Below, one piece after another: positions 52,099 to 61,053 of a stretch of 64,000 bases of DNA; positions within the stretch are counted from its first letter, which is position 1, and each line of letters opens with the position of its first letter. The notes beneath the pieces were generated by a model. It did not search any database, was not told the DNA's origin, and saw only the letters and a list, made by a program, of their open reading frames with translations. The stretch is from Bacillota bacterium (GTDB lineage Bacteria; Bacteroidota; Bacteroidia; Bacteroidales; Bacteroidaceae). The position numbers and the translations under genes are program-made. The stretch covers positions 1-64,000 of the forward strand of contig JAMPFD010000004.1 in assembly GCA_023664625.1 (NCBI GenBank). Reading direction: 5' to 3'.

Positions 52099-53202
52099 TT
52101 ATTTTTTCAGGGCAAGATTGTAGTTATAGTATTTCGTATTGCCGGTAATGTCCTCCACAATCTTCAGGAACGGCGGGAAGTTGACCTCCTCATGGCAGGT
52201 TTTCTCCTTTGTCTCAAGAATCATGAGGCCGGATACAGGAGATAGATAAGTGTCAAGTTCGAAATACTGTCCGCACCAGATAAAGCTGCGGCGCTGTTTA
52301 CGTATGGTGGCGCGGTAAGGGTCTGCCTGCTGAAGGAGCGACTCATAGAGGCTGTTGCTCACCTGGCGCTCGGTGACAATCTTCTCTTTCGGAGAGATGA
52401 GCTTTGTCGTGGTATGTATGTTTATGGCTTGCCCGTCCTGCCGGCGGCGGCGCAGACGGACCTCTCGTCCCGGGTCTGCAACAAGATAAGTCTGGATAAT
52501 CTCACTCTCGATGCACTCCGGCATCTCTCCTGTCAGCTCGACAATGTACTTGCGCTCTTCCTTAACCGGCAACGGAAGTTCAAGGACTTGGGATATTTCT
52601 GTCAGCACCCGGTTGAGCTTCAGGTCGAAGTCGGAACTGTTGTCTATGACACGGACATGAGGATGGGTGAACCAGGCATCGAACACTTTATGGTCGAGCA
52701 TACGTGCAATCTGCAGCCCTTCTTCATTTGCCTGTTCATAGCGGTTGGCATTGTTCTCTGTAGTATAGAATTCCTCGGCACCGTCTGCTGCTGTGACAAG
52801 ATGAAGTACGGCATCGTATCGGTCACGGAGCTCCGTGGTGGTGTAGCCGACCTTGGCGGCAAGTTCTTCCCACATGTCATGAGGGATGTAAGTGGAAATA
52901 TCCATTGTTCCGCGGTCACAGATTATCACACAAGGTTTGTCCGGAGCCACAGTCTCTGCCATCCTCTGCACGCTGTCCTCAAGGGATAGCTGCAACTGTA
53001 GGATGACGAGTTCGCCCTCATAATAGAATTTCTTGTTGTCCGTAAGGTAGTTCCAGCCTGTCTGCGTTATCATCGTCGGAACTTCCGGAACAGTGAATAC
53101 TTTATACCCAAGATTGGAGAAATGCTCTCTTATTCTCACAAGAGCCGTGGTCTTGCCTGCGCAAGGACCGCCGGTAAGTACTATGCGTTTGATGTTATTC
53201 AT
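52099..53202 (-). CDS. P-loop ATPase/kinase fused to a CYTH-like domain
   Basis: A 367-aa cytoplasmic protein. The N-terminal domain (about 1-200) is a P-loop kinase-like ATPase: GGPCAGKTT (11-19), VIICDRGTMDISTY near 92-105 (Walker B/lid) and a DRYDAVLHL strand. From about 218 a CYTH/triphosphate-tunnel-like domain follows: KYIVELTGEMP, EIIQTYLV, VRLRRRR and FELDTYLSP, ending ILETKEK and similar acidic/basic strands. The usual ExExK entry is altered (SEIIQTYL). This architecture is known in Bacteroidetes but its reaction is undefined; nucleotide or polyphosphate metabolism is a guess. It is monocistronic. Confidence 0.75.
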   Translation of the reverse strand: MNNIKRIVLTGGPCAGKTTALVRIREHFSNLGYKVFTVPEVPTMITQTGWNYLTDNKKFYYEGELVILQLQLSLEDSVQRMAETVAPDKPCVIICDRGTMDISTYIPHDMWEELAAKVGYTTTELRDRYDAVLHLVTAADGAEEFYTTENNANRYEQANEEGLQIARMLDHKVFDAWFTHPHVRVIDNSSDFDLKLNRVLTEISQVLELPLPVKEERKYIVELTGEMPECIESEIIQTYLVADPGREVRLRRRRQDGQAINIHTTTKLISPKEKIVTERQVSNSLYESLLQQADPYRATIRKQRRSFIWCGQYFELDTYLSPVSGLMILETKEKTCHEEVNFPPFLKIVEDITGNTKYYNYNLALKK

Positions 53203-53311
53203 GTTATATATATATAAAATGAGCTGTCGATATGTTTCTTTATATTTTTCGGCATACTGTCTGAATCACGGACTATGAAATGCCCATGGCAACCGCTGTA
53301 TGTCAGAATGG

Positions 53312-54724
53312 TTACTTATACTCATAACATCCCAAATCAGGTGCGGAGCCCTGGAATGAAACTCCTGCATTTGCTGTGCCTGCATCAATAAGGCGGGAAC
53401 CTTTGACAAGGCGCATGAAAGGGATTTCCGGCAAGGAGCCGTCGGCATTGCGCGGGGAGAGTATGAGGGTTGTGTCAAGTGAGAGAAAATCTTGCTCCGA
53501 CCATTCAAGGCCTTTGATGTCCCATGTATTATGACTCCCGATGATTTCCCTGCAAGTCAACTGGTCGCCACGGCTTGATTCTGGCTCCCGAAGTTCTTTG
53601 TTTCCATGGAGACTGACATTGTTGTACAGGACGGCGGAACCGTAGCAAGGATTGTTCATTCCTACATTGTGCACATTATCGTAGCAAGTATTGTTTAGAA
53701 AATACATCATTCCGTCATTATTGTTCTGGTCAAGACCGCGTGCATTGTTGCCAACGGCAAGACAATGGCGCACGGTGAAGTTGTGCTTCGTATGCCCTCC
53801 GCCCATCTTGAAGCCGTTGGCATTGCCTTCATTAGCATAATTGGCTATGGTAACCCGACGGGTATCGCCATGACGCATGGTGACATCAAGTCCTTCGCCC
53901 TTGAACTTATCAAACCATGCCTTGTCAACTTCGTAGCGCGGATGGTCAGTCATGTCGTATGTATAAGGGCCATTGTTGTAGCAGACGCAGTTCTCCACAA
54001 TGGTCTGGGCTGCACCGGAGATGCGCTGATAGCAGTCCCAGCCGTCATCGGAGTTGTTCCATGCACGGCAGCCTCTGTAGGTATTGCCTTCACCGGTATA
54101 TTGCTTGTCAGCGAAACCGTCGGCATTGCCGCCAAAATCGGCTGCGGTGAGATTGCCGGACCTGTCGAGCTTGTAGTCAAAATTATCGTGGGAATCACAG
54201 TTGAGAATAAGGTTATGGCCTCCGGAACCTTTCATCTGCACTCCTGTATCGCAGCATCCATGGACATCAAGGAGTTCGAAAATGTTGTTGGCTCCTGTGT
54301 TGTAAAGTCCGTTCTTGCCGGCATAACGGATTGTAAGTCCCTTGACATGTATATAATCGGAACTTGTTGAAATGCCTGTCTCGCCATAAGCTTGCTTTCT
54401 GAAATCAAACACCGGCCTTTCGCCCTGAAAGGCAAAAATTGCAGTGCGGCGAATCTCTGAACCAGACTTGCAGTTCAACGACACTGTACAGGAATAGCTG
54501 TACACGCCTCCGCGACAATATAAAGTATCGCCGGAAGAGAGTTTCCCTACTGCCGTAACAAAATCGTATGGGCTCTCCATAGTACCGTCGCCACTGCTTG
54601 TGCCGCTTGGGGCACAATATATTTTTGTAACAGCCATTGACGAAAGGCTAAAGAGAACTAAGGACATGGTCAAAAGAAATTGCTTGACCGGAAGACTGTT
54701 CATTGGCAATAATACTTTAGTCAT
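53312..54724 (-). CDS. Secreted pectate lyase, PL9-like beta-helix
   Basis: A 470-aa exported beta-helix protein (signal about 12-31, ending SSMA; ATG 54724 or 54700). The calcium-site run GGNADGFADKQYTGEGNTYRG and SDDGWDCY (about 205-240), followed by NGFKMGGG with the expected catalytic Lys (about 310), fit pectate lyase family 9. It would cleave polygalacturonate by beta-elimination using calcium. The C-terminus (GSAPDLGCYEYK) is common to related secreted lyases. No pectin-transport genes adjoin it. Substrate assignment is from family motifs. Confidence 0.8.
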   Translation of the reverse strand: MTKVLLPMNSLPVKQFLLTMSLVLFSLSSMAVTKIYCAPSGTSSGDGTMESPYDFVTAVGKLSSGDTLYCRGGVYSYSCTVSLNCKSGSEIRRTAIFAFQGERPVFDFRKQAYGETGISTSSDYIHVKGLTIRYAGKNGLYNTGANNIFELLDVHGCCDTGVQMKGSGGHNLILNCDSHDNFDYKLDRSGNLTAADFGGNADGFADKQYTGEGNTYRGCRAWNNSDDGWDCYQRISGAAQTIVENCVCYNNGPYTYDMTDHPRYEVDKAWFDKFKGEGLDVTMRHGDTRRVTIANYANEGNANGFKMGGGHTKHNFTVRHCLAVGNNARGLDQNNNDGMMYFLNNTCYDNVHNVGMNNPCYGSAVLYNNVSLHGNKELREPESSRGDQLTCREIIGSHNTWDIKGLEWSEQDFLSLDTTLILSPRNADGSLPEIPFMRLVKGSRLIDAGTANAGVSFQGSAPDLGCYEYK

Positions 54725-54863
54725 TACTTATTTTATTCATTTTATTTAGGTGGCATGGATGGTAAGGGCGTTATGCTTGATGACATATGTGATTTAATGG
54801 CTGGCATTTCAGCCGACGGCCTGTCTGTTGACAGCATTGTGTCCGATACTAAAAACACATTAA

Positions 54864-55119
54864 TAAGTAACTATTTATAATTATTTTATAATATAATGTT
54901 TTCTCACTAAAACTTGTTGAATTTCATTCTACCTTTTCTCGCCATGGCATAACTGAAACGAGTTTCGTTCTGCTCATCCGGCTTAACGAAAACGTTCTTT
55001 TTTGTCAGTTAGTGCTTGTCACTCAGTCACAATGCACGCATTGCTCCTTCGGTTCCGTACACTAACCGCATAAAAAATAACTGCGTTTTTAGTATAAACT
55101 AATTTCCAATAGTAACTTA
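54864..55119 (-). mobile_element. Non-coding TIR element (MITE-like), 256 bp
   Basis: Starts TAAGTAACTATTTATAATTA and ends TAATTTCCAATAGTAACTTA. The interior shares ATAATGTTTTCTCACTAAAACTTGTT, GTTAGTGCTTGTCACTCAGTC, the palindrome CAATGCACGCATTG and CGTACACTAACCGC with the 49747 copy, but carries about 75 extra bp near 54920-54995. The rest of the 54725-55448 gap holds only a doubtful 42-codon frame at 55223-55351. Confidence 0.75.
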
Positions 55120-55448
55120 TCCGAAAACATAGCCTATCCTATATCTATACCATATATCCCTGTACTGCCGTATTGAGAATCACAAGTTTCTTGAATGATC
55201 GGCTGATATTATTTTATTGCATATGAAATATATCTATGATTCGATGGCCTCAAAATGGAAGCACATAAGACTTGGTCTTCTCCACTGGTACCACGGATAT
55301 TTCACAGATACCTCAAGCAAATATGGATGGATGCTCCGTGGGAATCAATAATGTCGTTCCAGCTATATCAGAGGGTACTGTCGTCTATACTCCAATACAC
55401 ATGGCTTCCATAAAAGCTTATGCCCCAACCATTACAGGAAATCTGCAA

Positions 55449-55883
55449 TCAGCGTCTTTTTTTGAAAAAGGACTGCATGAGCTCTTTGCATTCATCACAG
55501 AGCACACCATCTGTAACTGTAGCTTTCGGATGTAATGCTCTTGGAGCATACTCACGGTAACCGCGCTTTGCATCAGGACAGCCATAGACAATACGTGGTA
55601 TCTGCGCCCATCCAATGGCACCGGCGCACATGGGGCAAGGTTCGACTGTAACATATAAAGTACAGTCCCGTAGATACTTGCCGCCAAGAGTGTTCGCGGC
55701 AGATGTGATCGCCTGCATCTCGGCATGAGCTGTGACATCACACAATGTCTCAGTAAGATTATGAGCGCGCGACAACACTCTTCCTTGACAGACAATGACT
55801 GCTCCTATGGGAATTTCATTCTCTTCGGCTGCCTGCTCTGCCTCGTTCAATGCCATGCGCATGAATTTTTCATCGTCGGTCAT
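55449..55883 (-). CDS. tadA: tRNA-specific adenosine deaminase / nucleoside deaminase
   Basis: A 144-aa zinc deaminase starting at MTDDEKFMRMALNEAEQ; the longer open frame adds 32 residues unlike the family. Zinc site: HAEMQA (His53-Glu55, Glu as proton shuttle) and EPCPMCAGAI (Cys83, Cys86). The C-terminus (CDECKELMQSFFKKRR) is basic, as in TadA, which converts A34 to inosine in tRNA-Arg. Guanine deaminase-like relatives are an alternative, but length and tail favour TadA. Confidence 0.88.
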   Translation of the reverse strand: MTDDEKFMRMALNEAEQAAEENEIPIGAVIVCQGRVLSRAHNLTETLCDVTAHAEMQAITSAANTLGGKYLRDCTLYVTVEPCPMCAGAIGWAQIPRIVYGCPDAKRGYREYAPRALHPKATVTDGVLCDECKELMQSFFKKRR

Positions 55884-55994
55884 AAACTCTTCGTTTATCT
55901 TTTTACAATTTATCATTATCTGGTTCTGCTCCAAAACTTGCCGGAAAAACCGGCAAAGGTTATCTATTCCTTCACCCAATAAGTATGGTATTTG

Positions 55995-56090
55995 TCACTG
56001 AACCTGACGGCAAAAGTGACTGATGAGGACAAGACATTGGACATATGAGTATGGAACACCTCACTGAACTTATCGGCAAAAGTGACTGAT
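55995..56090. repeat. Direct repeat pair, 30 bp, 66-bp period
   Basis: TCACTGAAC...GGCAAAAGTGACTGAT occurs at 55995-56024 and 56061-56090 with three differences. Each copy also contains a short dyad (TCACT/AGTGA). Confidence 0.7.
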
Positions 56091-56460
56091 CTAAAATTTT
56101 ACTATCTCACTCGAACTCTAAAGATGTCACAATCTCAATTAGCGGATGGTATCATCCGTAAGACTCTATTACTGTCATAATACAAGTATTTCTTAATAGC
56201 TCATCATTATTGGAACGTCACACTATTACTTTCGGTATGACATACTTATCATTAGCGACATGGAAGTAACACGAATTATAATGCCACCTGTCAGCAACAC
56301 CAATTATATAATACTTTTATTAGAACTACATCTATTGATGAAAATTTATGAGTACAAGCACTGTGAACGCATATACTGTAACTTCCAAATGCCAGGAACA
56401 TCACCGACCCGGCAAGAAGATTGTCACAATGGAAACGCATAATGTGACTTCTCATAACTG

Positions 56461-56499
56461 AAAATAGGGACAAACTGAGGCCAGTCTGTCCCTATTTTT
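56461..56499. terminator. Terminator after TPR gene
   Basis: AAAATAGGGACA (56461-56472) pairs with TGTCCCTATTTT (56487-56498); A/T runs on both sides allow action in either direction. It lies just past the 56523 stop codon. Confidence 0.8.
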
Positions 56500-56522
56500 A
56501 TAAATTTCCGTCAATAATGGTA

Positions 56523-57968
56523 TTATTTAATGATATCAAGAACCTGCTTTGCAAGAGCGTTATCCGGATCAATTTCCTGAAGTTTCTCAAAATAAGGTTT
56601 AGCAGCAGCATTGTCGTTCTGTATCTTAAAGAAATAGATACCGAGATACTGGCAAGCCTCCATGATACGTGCCTTGTCACTATTGTCCTTTATACCTGCC
56701 GCACTAATGGAATTGAAGAGAGCCTCATAGTATGGGCGTGCAAGTCCAAGCTTCTGATCAGGGTCAGCAAGAGAACTTGTACGTGCTGCCATAAAGTTTG
56801 AATAATCGGCAGAAGCAGGGAACTTCTCTATCATATCCTTGTAGATTGCAATAGCCTTGTCAATAGATTCTTTCTGCTCTGCACCAGTCTGCTCGGATGC
56901 CATATTACGATATATATTGGCAAAACCGGCATAATCGTTCGCTGTTGCCTTAGGATTGAACTTCAGATACTCCTCATATGCAGCAAGAGAGTTTATAAGA
57001 TCACCCTTAGCCTTATATGAATCAGACAGGTCCTTCAATGCTGCAGCTTTCTGAGTATCAGATGTAGAATTCTCAACCTGCTTCTTGTAATTGTCAATAG
57101 CATTATCATGGTCATTGATTCCTGTATATGCAAGCGCAGCATACTTATAGTCCATTGCTGTAAACTTTGCAGTATCACTCTCATTAAAGAGCTTATTTGT
57201 ATATTTTACAGCATCCTCAAAATGCTTAAGTTCAACAGAGTTGTACATGGCCAGGCGGTTATAACCGGCATTACGTGGTGTAGACTTAAGACCAAATTCT
57301 GCTATTTCCTTGGAAAGATCATTCTTCTGTGAAGCAAATGCCACAAGAGCATACTCTGTCATATAGTATGGTTCCAACTTTGCGAGGTCTGCCAACTGGA
57401 CCTTCTGGTAAGCCTGAAGAGCAAGTGGCATGAATTCAGAATTCTTTGTCGCAGACATATAATAAATATGTCCGGCCTCTGCATCAACAGGATATGTAGG
57501 GTCTACAGTGCGAAGCTGCTCCAATGTCTGTACTGCCTGACGTGGATCACGGCCACGATAAATGAAAGCGTACTTCTTGTATGCCTCTGCAGCCTTAGGA
57601 TTGAAGTATATGGCATTCTGGTACCAAGCAGCAGCATCACCAGGATTGTCATTGAAGACTTCAAGGTCACCAAGGAGGATATAACCTACTGCAGTCTTAC
57701 CTTCTTTCAGTTTTTTCTCTGCATCAACTGAGAGATTTGCATACTTACGTGTATTCAAGGTATCCTTTACGTCAAGATATGCACGGCCAACCTTTGCCAG
57801 ACCAGCAGCATCTTTCTTCCAATCCTTAACTCCCTTAATAAGAGATTCTACTTCTTTAGCGGTCTTTCCGCATTTAACTGCATTGACAGCTTCGTCGAAT
57901 GACTGAGCCATTGCAGAACCACTGACAACCATCAGTGCTCCTGCCAAAAGATATTTCATTGTATTCAT
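56523..57968 (-). CDS. Tetratricopeptide repeat protein of the TonB-PstS locus
   Basis: A 481-aa exported protein (signal about 1-21, ending AMAQ) consisting almost wholly of TPR-like helix pairs; clear units include VGYILLGDLEVFNDNPGDAAAWYQNAIYFNP near 94 and SLAAYEEYLKFNPKATANDYAGFANIY near 315. TPR arrays are protein-binding scaffolds. It is the last gene of exbB-exbD-exbD-tonB-(tonB pseudogene)-pstS-TPR, an arrangement widely kept in Bacteroidales, so it probably supports TonB-linked or envelope complexes in the periplasm. Confidence 0.85.
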   Translation of the reverse strand: MNTMKYLLAGALMVVSGSAMAQSFDEAVNAVKCGKTAKEVESLIKGVKDWKKDAAGLAKVGRAYLDVKDTLNTRKYANLSVDAEKKLKEGKTAVGYILLGDLEVFNDNPGDAAAWYQNAIYFNPKAAEAYKKYAFIYRGRDPRQAVQTLEQLRTVDPTYPVDAEAGHIYYMSATKNSEFMPLALQAYQKVQLADLAKLEPYYMTEYALVAFASQKNDLSKEIAEFGLKSTPRNAGYNRLAMYNSVELKHFEDAVKYTNKLFNESDTAKFTAMDYKYAALAYTGINDHDNAIDNYKKQVENSTSDTQKAAALKDLSDSYKAKGDLINSLAAYEEYLKFNPKATANDYAGFANIYRNMASEQTGAEQKESIDKAIAIYKDMIEKFPASADYSNFMAARTSSLADPDQKLGLARPYYEALFNSISAAGIKDNSDKARIMEACQYLGIYFFKIQNDNAAAKPYFEKLQEIDPDNALAKQVLDIIK

Positions 57969-58237
57969 AAGTCTATTGTGTTTATTGTATTTATCGTATA
58001 TATTTATATCTTAACCCGTTTTCTCTGTTATATATTTGTAAGTAAGCCCCCAAAATATTATAATCCCAACGGTGGTAACAACTTTATTGTCCTATATTAC
58101 AGCCAATAAGTAACAGACACCGTCACCGTCTTTATAAGAATATTACTGCACACTTGTTTTCCTGTTTCAGATTGCTGACGGTAACACCAATAACCGTTTT
58201 TTTGAGGAAAGACGCCATTACATGCAGGAATTTGTCC

Positions 58238-59209
58238 TTAGTCTGTCTGTACCTTCCGCCACTGCAAATCTCCACGGTAAGGGAGGAGTGCTGACTTCAA
58301 GACGATCTTCTGACCTATCGGCGACTGCATGAAATTGGCAAAACCTACCGGGAGCCCATGGTATGGATCTACCAACAAAGCATATACCGTGCGCGCAAAA
58401 GGATAACGGCCGTCAAGAAGATATAGCTGATATGGCTTCCATGAATTCATCTCATCAGCCTTTGCCCCTTCTACCTGGCAGACTGACATTACATTTATAT
58501 TTTTATTGAAAGTCACATTTGTCGTATCACGCTTGTCATTAAGCCAATTACTGCCAATAATTCCTATAGCATTCTTTGTCTTCTCAACATAGTTGATAAC
58601 CTCTGCACTTGTATTTACGGCTGTGATATTCGGACTGTTGATAGGCTTGCCGTCAAGAATGGAATCCACAGCCCAATGAACAGCAGCCGACTTTGCATTG
58701 TCAAAGACGACATCTATCTCGCCTAACTTTGAGCCTTTATTAACTTCATTCCAATTACGAACCTGCCCGCTGAGAATGCGCTTTATGTCATTTACACTAA
58801 TACAGGAGTCCACATTTTCTTTATTTATAATAAACGCAAGGCCGTCATATCCTAAAGGAAAATAGCGTGGCTGCAATCCATTTGTCTTAAAGAATTCCAA
58901 CTGTTTCTCACTATAGTTGCGGGCTGTGATAATAAGATGCACCTTCTGTTCCATCAAGGCATTGAAAGCGTCAATCTCATTAGTGTATTCAGGTGTTACG
59001 GTCGCATCAGGATATGTGGCGTGAAAGACCTTTATTTCCTCATTGATTATCGGGCTGAAGCTCTCGTCACACATAACTGTCATCTCCCCGGATGCGTACG
59101 TATCAGTTCTTCCATTGGAAGACTTATTCTTACACGAAGCAAGGACGATTGCAAAAAATGCTACCATCAAAACACTCCCTGACAGTGATATATATATGTT
59201 TCTTTTCAT
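58238..59209 (-). CDS. PstS-like phosphate-binding lipoprotein
   Basis: A 323-aa lipoprotein (lipobox VLASC, Cys26) with a PBP-like fold: MTVMCDESFSPIINEEI near 44, DGLAFIINKENVD near 120, GQVRNWNEVNKGS near 148 and NAIGIIGSNW near 211 are PstS-type elements. No PstCAB permease is encoded nearby; it lies in the TonB locus. In Bacteroidales this paralog is commonly found here, so it may work with TonB-dependent transport or sensing instead of a phosphate ABC system. Ligand unproven. Confidence 0.8.
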   Translation of the reverse strand: MKRNIYISLSGSVLMVAFFAIVLASCKNKSSNGRTDTYASGEMTVMCDESFSPIINEEIKVFHATYPDATVTPEYTNEIDAFNALMEQKVHLIITARNYSEKQLEFFKTNGLQPRYFPLGYDGLAFIINKENVDSCISVNDIKRILSGQVRNWNEVNKGSKLGEIDVVFDNAKSAAVHWAVDSILDGKPINSPNITAVNTSAEVINYVEKTKNAIGIIGSNWLNDKRDTTNVTFNKNINVMSVCQVEGAKADEMNSWKPYQLYLLDGRYPFARTVYALLVDPYHGLPVGFANFMQSPIGQKIVLKSALLPYRGDLQWRKVQTD

Positions 59210-59480
59210 AATTACATTACTTATCTTAATACGAAGTATCTGTACCGAAAACCGAATTAAATCATTTCAAAGCAGCAGTGTCTGCTAATCCAAGTGTCAT
59301 AAACAATGACAAATTCTCTATTGCGAATCTGCTGAGAGTCATTATCACGCAAAGACATTTCCATGATGTTCTGTTCTATCTGAGAGATGTGGATGCGACA
59401 TTCCGCCAGCAGGACAGAACAGAGTGATGATTTCCGCATCATGCAACAGACTGTGGCCAGAATGCTATTTTACAGTATTC
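59210..59480. other. Spacer between pstS-like gene and broken tonB-like gene
   Basis: 270 bp with only a 61-codon frame (59257-59442, minus) of no recognisable family. I see no promoter or hairpin. Confidence 0.3.
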
Positions 59481-59951
59481 TTACAGTCTGAACACTATGG
59501 GTATATGTGCGAGACCGTACAAGACGGCCATTTTTCTTCCAGGCACCCACCGTTTCATGGTCGAGACTACACGCAACGCCTCCTGATCCAGCAGGCGGTT
59601 TGTAGAATACTCCCTAATTCTAATATTTGTCAATGTGCCGTCCCGTTCAATAGTAAGCCCAACGACGACTTTACCCTGTATGCGTTTTCTTTGCGCCTCT
59701 GCAGGATACCGCAGATTCTGCGAAAGATATGTCATCAGTACGGGAGTGCCTCCCGGATAGTGAGGAGGTGTATCAGGTGCACTTGTCACCATGCGCTTCT
59801 ACCAACCATTGTCTGTGGAATCCTGTACACATTCAGCCAACTGTGGGGTGGGCTGTAATACGTCATTTCCATTCTTGGACTTCGCCGGTAATAGGGTGAA
59901 AACCAACAATGCAACAGCCAGAAATCGGCGGACATCAATCAGTATAGGCAT
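59481..59951 (-). pseudogene. TonB-like protein with one in-frame amber codon
   Basis: Codons 1-50 encode a signal/anchor (MPILIDVRRFLAVALLVFTL...) and linker ending QDSTDNGW. A TAG follows at 59799-59801, and the same frame resumes KRMVTSAPDTPPHYPGGTPV and runs through a complete TonB C-terminal domain (YPAEAQRKRIQGKVVVGLTIERDG...GLAHIPIVFRL). No other lesion is visible over 157 codons, so this is a single recent nonsense mutation or a readthrough site. Reinitiation at the Met three codons later would give a domain without a membrane anchor. TAG is a normal stop elsewhere (for example, the DUF1599 gene). Confidence 0.75.
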
Positions 59952-60087
59952 AAGGCGTAAGTGTTATGACAAAAATTCAGGAAATCAGAAATAGAATTGG
60001 TAAAACAAATCGCCATGAACTTCAGACCTTACCCGAAGAGTCAAGAGGAGAATTGTCACCACAAACTATCGAAGACTTACCTGCTTA

Positions 60088-60144
60088 TCAAAAAGTTAAG
60101 AGTAGAGGGGAAACCCCTCTGTGAGAAGCCTCGCCCCTACTCTT
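60088..60144 (-). terminator. Terminator after tonB
   Basis: AAGAGTAG (60098-60105) pairs with CTACTCTT (60137-60144), enclosing AGAGGGG/CCCCTCT; a T-rich run (AACTTTTTGAT) follows on the minus strand. It may limit read-through into the broken tonB-like gene and pstS-like gene. Confidence 0.5.
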
Positions 60145-60172
60145 CATTATTACATAATATTGTATTTACATA

Positions 60173-61006
60173 TTACTGGAGACGGAATACTACCGGAACG
60201 AAGTACTTCACACGAACAGGCGAGCCGTTCTGCTTTCCAGGAATCCACTTAGGCATTGACTTGACAACGCGCTCTGCCTCTCTGTCGAGTGACGGGTCAA
60301 CAGACTTCATTGTCTTAACGTCAGTCACACTACCGTCACGTTCTACCACGAACTGTACGGTAACACGACCAGAAATACCATTTTCTTCAGCAACAGCAGG
60401 ATACTTAACGTGAGAAGAGAGGTACTGCATAAGAGCTGCAGGGCCACCAGGGAATGCAGGCATCTGTTCTACGACATCGAACACCTTGTTCTCCTCCTCA
60501 TGCTTAGGAGGTTCCGGTGCAGCGATTTCCTCTACTGCCTTGAGGACGGTCCCGCCCTCTTCGTCATTACCCTCAACAGTGAAAGCGCCGACGGCAGTCT
60601 TACTTTCGTTGAGCTGATCCTGAGTCTTCATTTCCTCTTCAGGCTTAACCTCAGAGTCTTTCTTGATGACAGGCGGTGTAAAGGCTATGGAAGACTTAAC
60701 CTTCTCAACCTGCTTCGGCTGTTCAATCTTCGGAGTCTCAGCCTTCTTCTCGACCTTAGCCTCTTTCTTACGTTCAAGAAGAGAAGCTTCCATCTCTGCC
60801 TCAAACTTAGCCTTCTGAGCATCCTGATAGGAGTTGTATGCCGAAAGACCTATATATGCAAACGCAGCAACGGCAGCAACGAACACCATAGACCAGATGT
60901 TACGCTTGCTTGTACCTTTACGCAACTGGTAAGCACCATAGGCTTGATTGCGACCTGCGAAGACAATCTCGGTCCAATCATTTGAAATAAGATCTATTTT
61001 TGACAT
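60173..61006 (-). CDS. tonB: Energy transducer TonB
   Basis: A 277-aa protein with one membrane anchor (about 37-56), a Lys/Glu/Pro-rich periplasmic spacer (about 70-180) and a C-terminal TonB domain (about 195-277: PGGPAALMQYLSSHVKYPAVAEENGISGRVTVQFVV...). The N-terminal cytoplasmic segment (about 36 residues, NDWTEIVFAGRNQAYGAYQLRK) is typical of Bacteroidetes TonBs. It carries proton-motive energy from ExbBD to outer-membrane receptors such as the one at 10.6-13.6 kb. It is encoded 47 bp after the second exbD. Confidence 0.93.
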   Translation of the reverse strand: MSKIDLISNDWTEIVFAGRNQAYGAYQLRKGTSKRNIWSMVFVAAVAAFAYIGLSAYNSYQDAQKAKFEAEMEASLLERKKEAKVEKKAETPKIEQPKQVEKVKSSIAFTPPVIKKDSEVKPEEEMKTQDQLNESKTAVGAFTVEGNDEEGGTVLKAVEEIAAPEPPKHEEENKVFDVVEQMPAFPGGPAALMQYLSSHVKYPAVAEENGISGRVTVQFVVERDGSVTDVKTMKSVDPSLDREAERVVKSMPKWIPGKQNGSPVRVKYFVPVVFRLQ

Positions 61007-61053
61007 AGTTCTGTTCTTTCTTTTTATGGTTTAACAATTTGTCATATCACAGA

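Larger units (their letters stand above)
55884..56522. other. Intergenic region with a direct repeat pair
   Basis: Contains a 30-bp direct repeat pair (55995-56090) and a bidirectional terminator (56461-56499). No gene is supported in the remaining 400 bp. Confidence 0.45.

Noticed and set aside
55223..55351. 42-codon plus-strand frame
   Set aside because: Protein-like in part but too short, with no homology or regulatory signals that I can see.
59257..59442. 61-codon minus-strand frame between pstS-like and tonB-like genes
   Set aside because: No family features; probably spacer.
59481..59951. Genome-wide recoding of TAG as a sense codon
   Set aside because: Intact genes in the window end in TAG (for example DUF1599 at 34684), so TAG is a normal stop.
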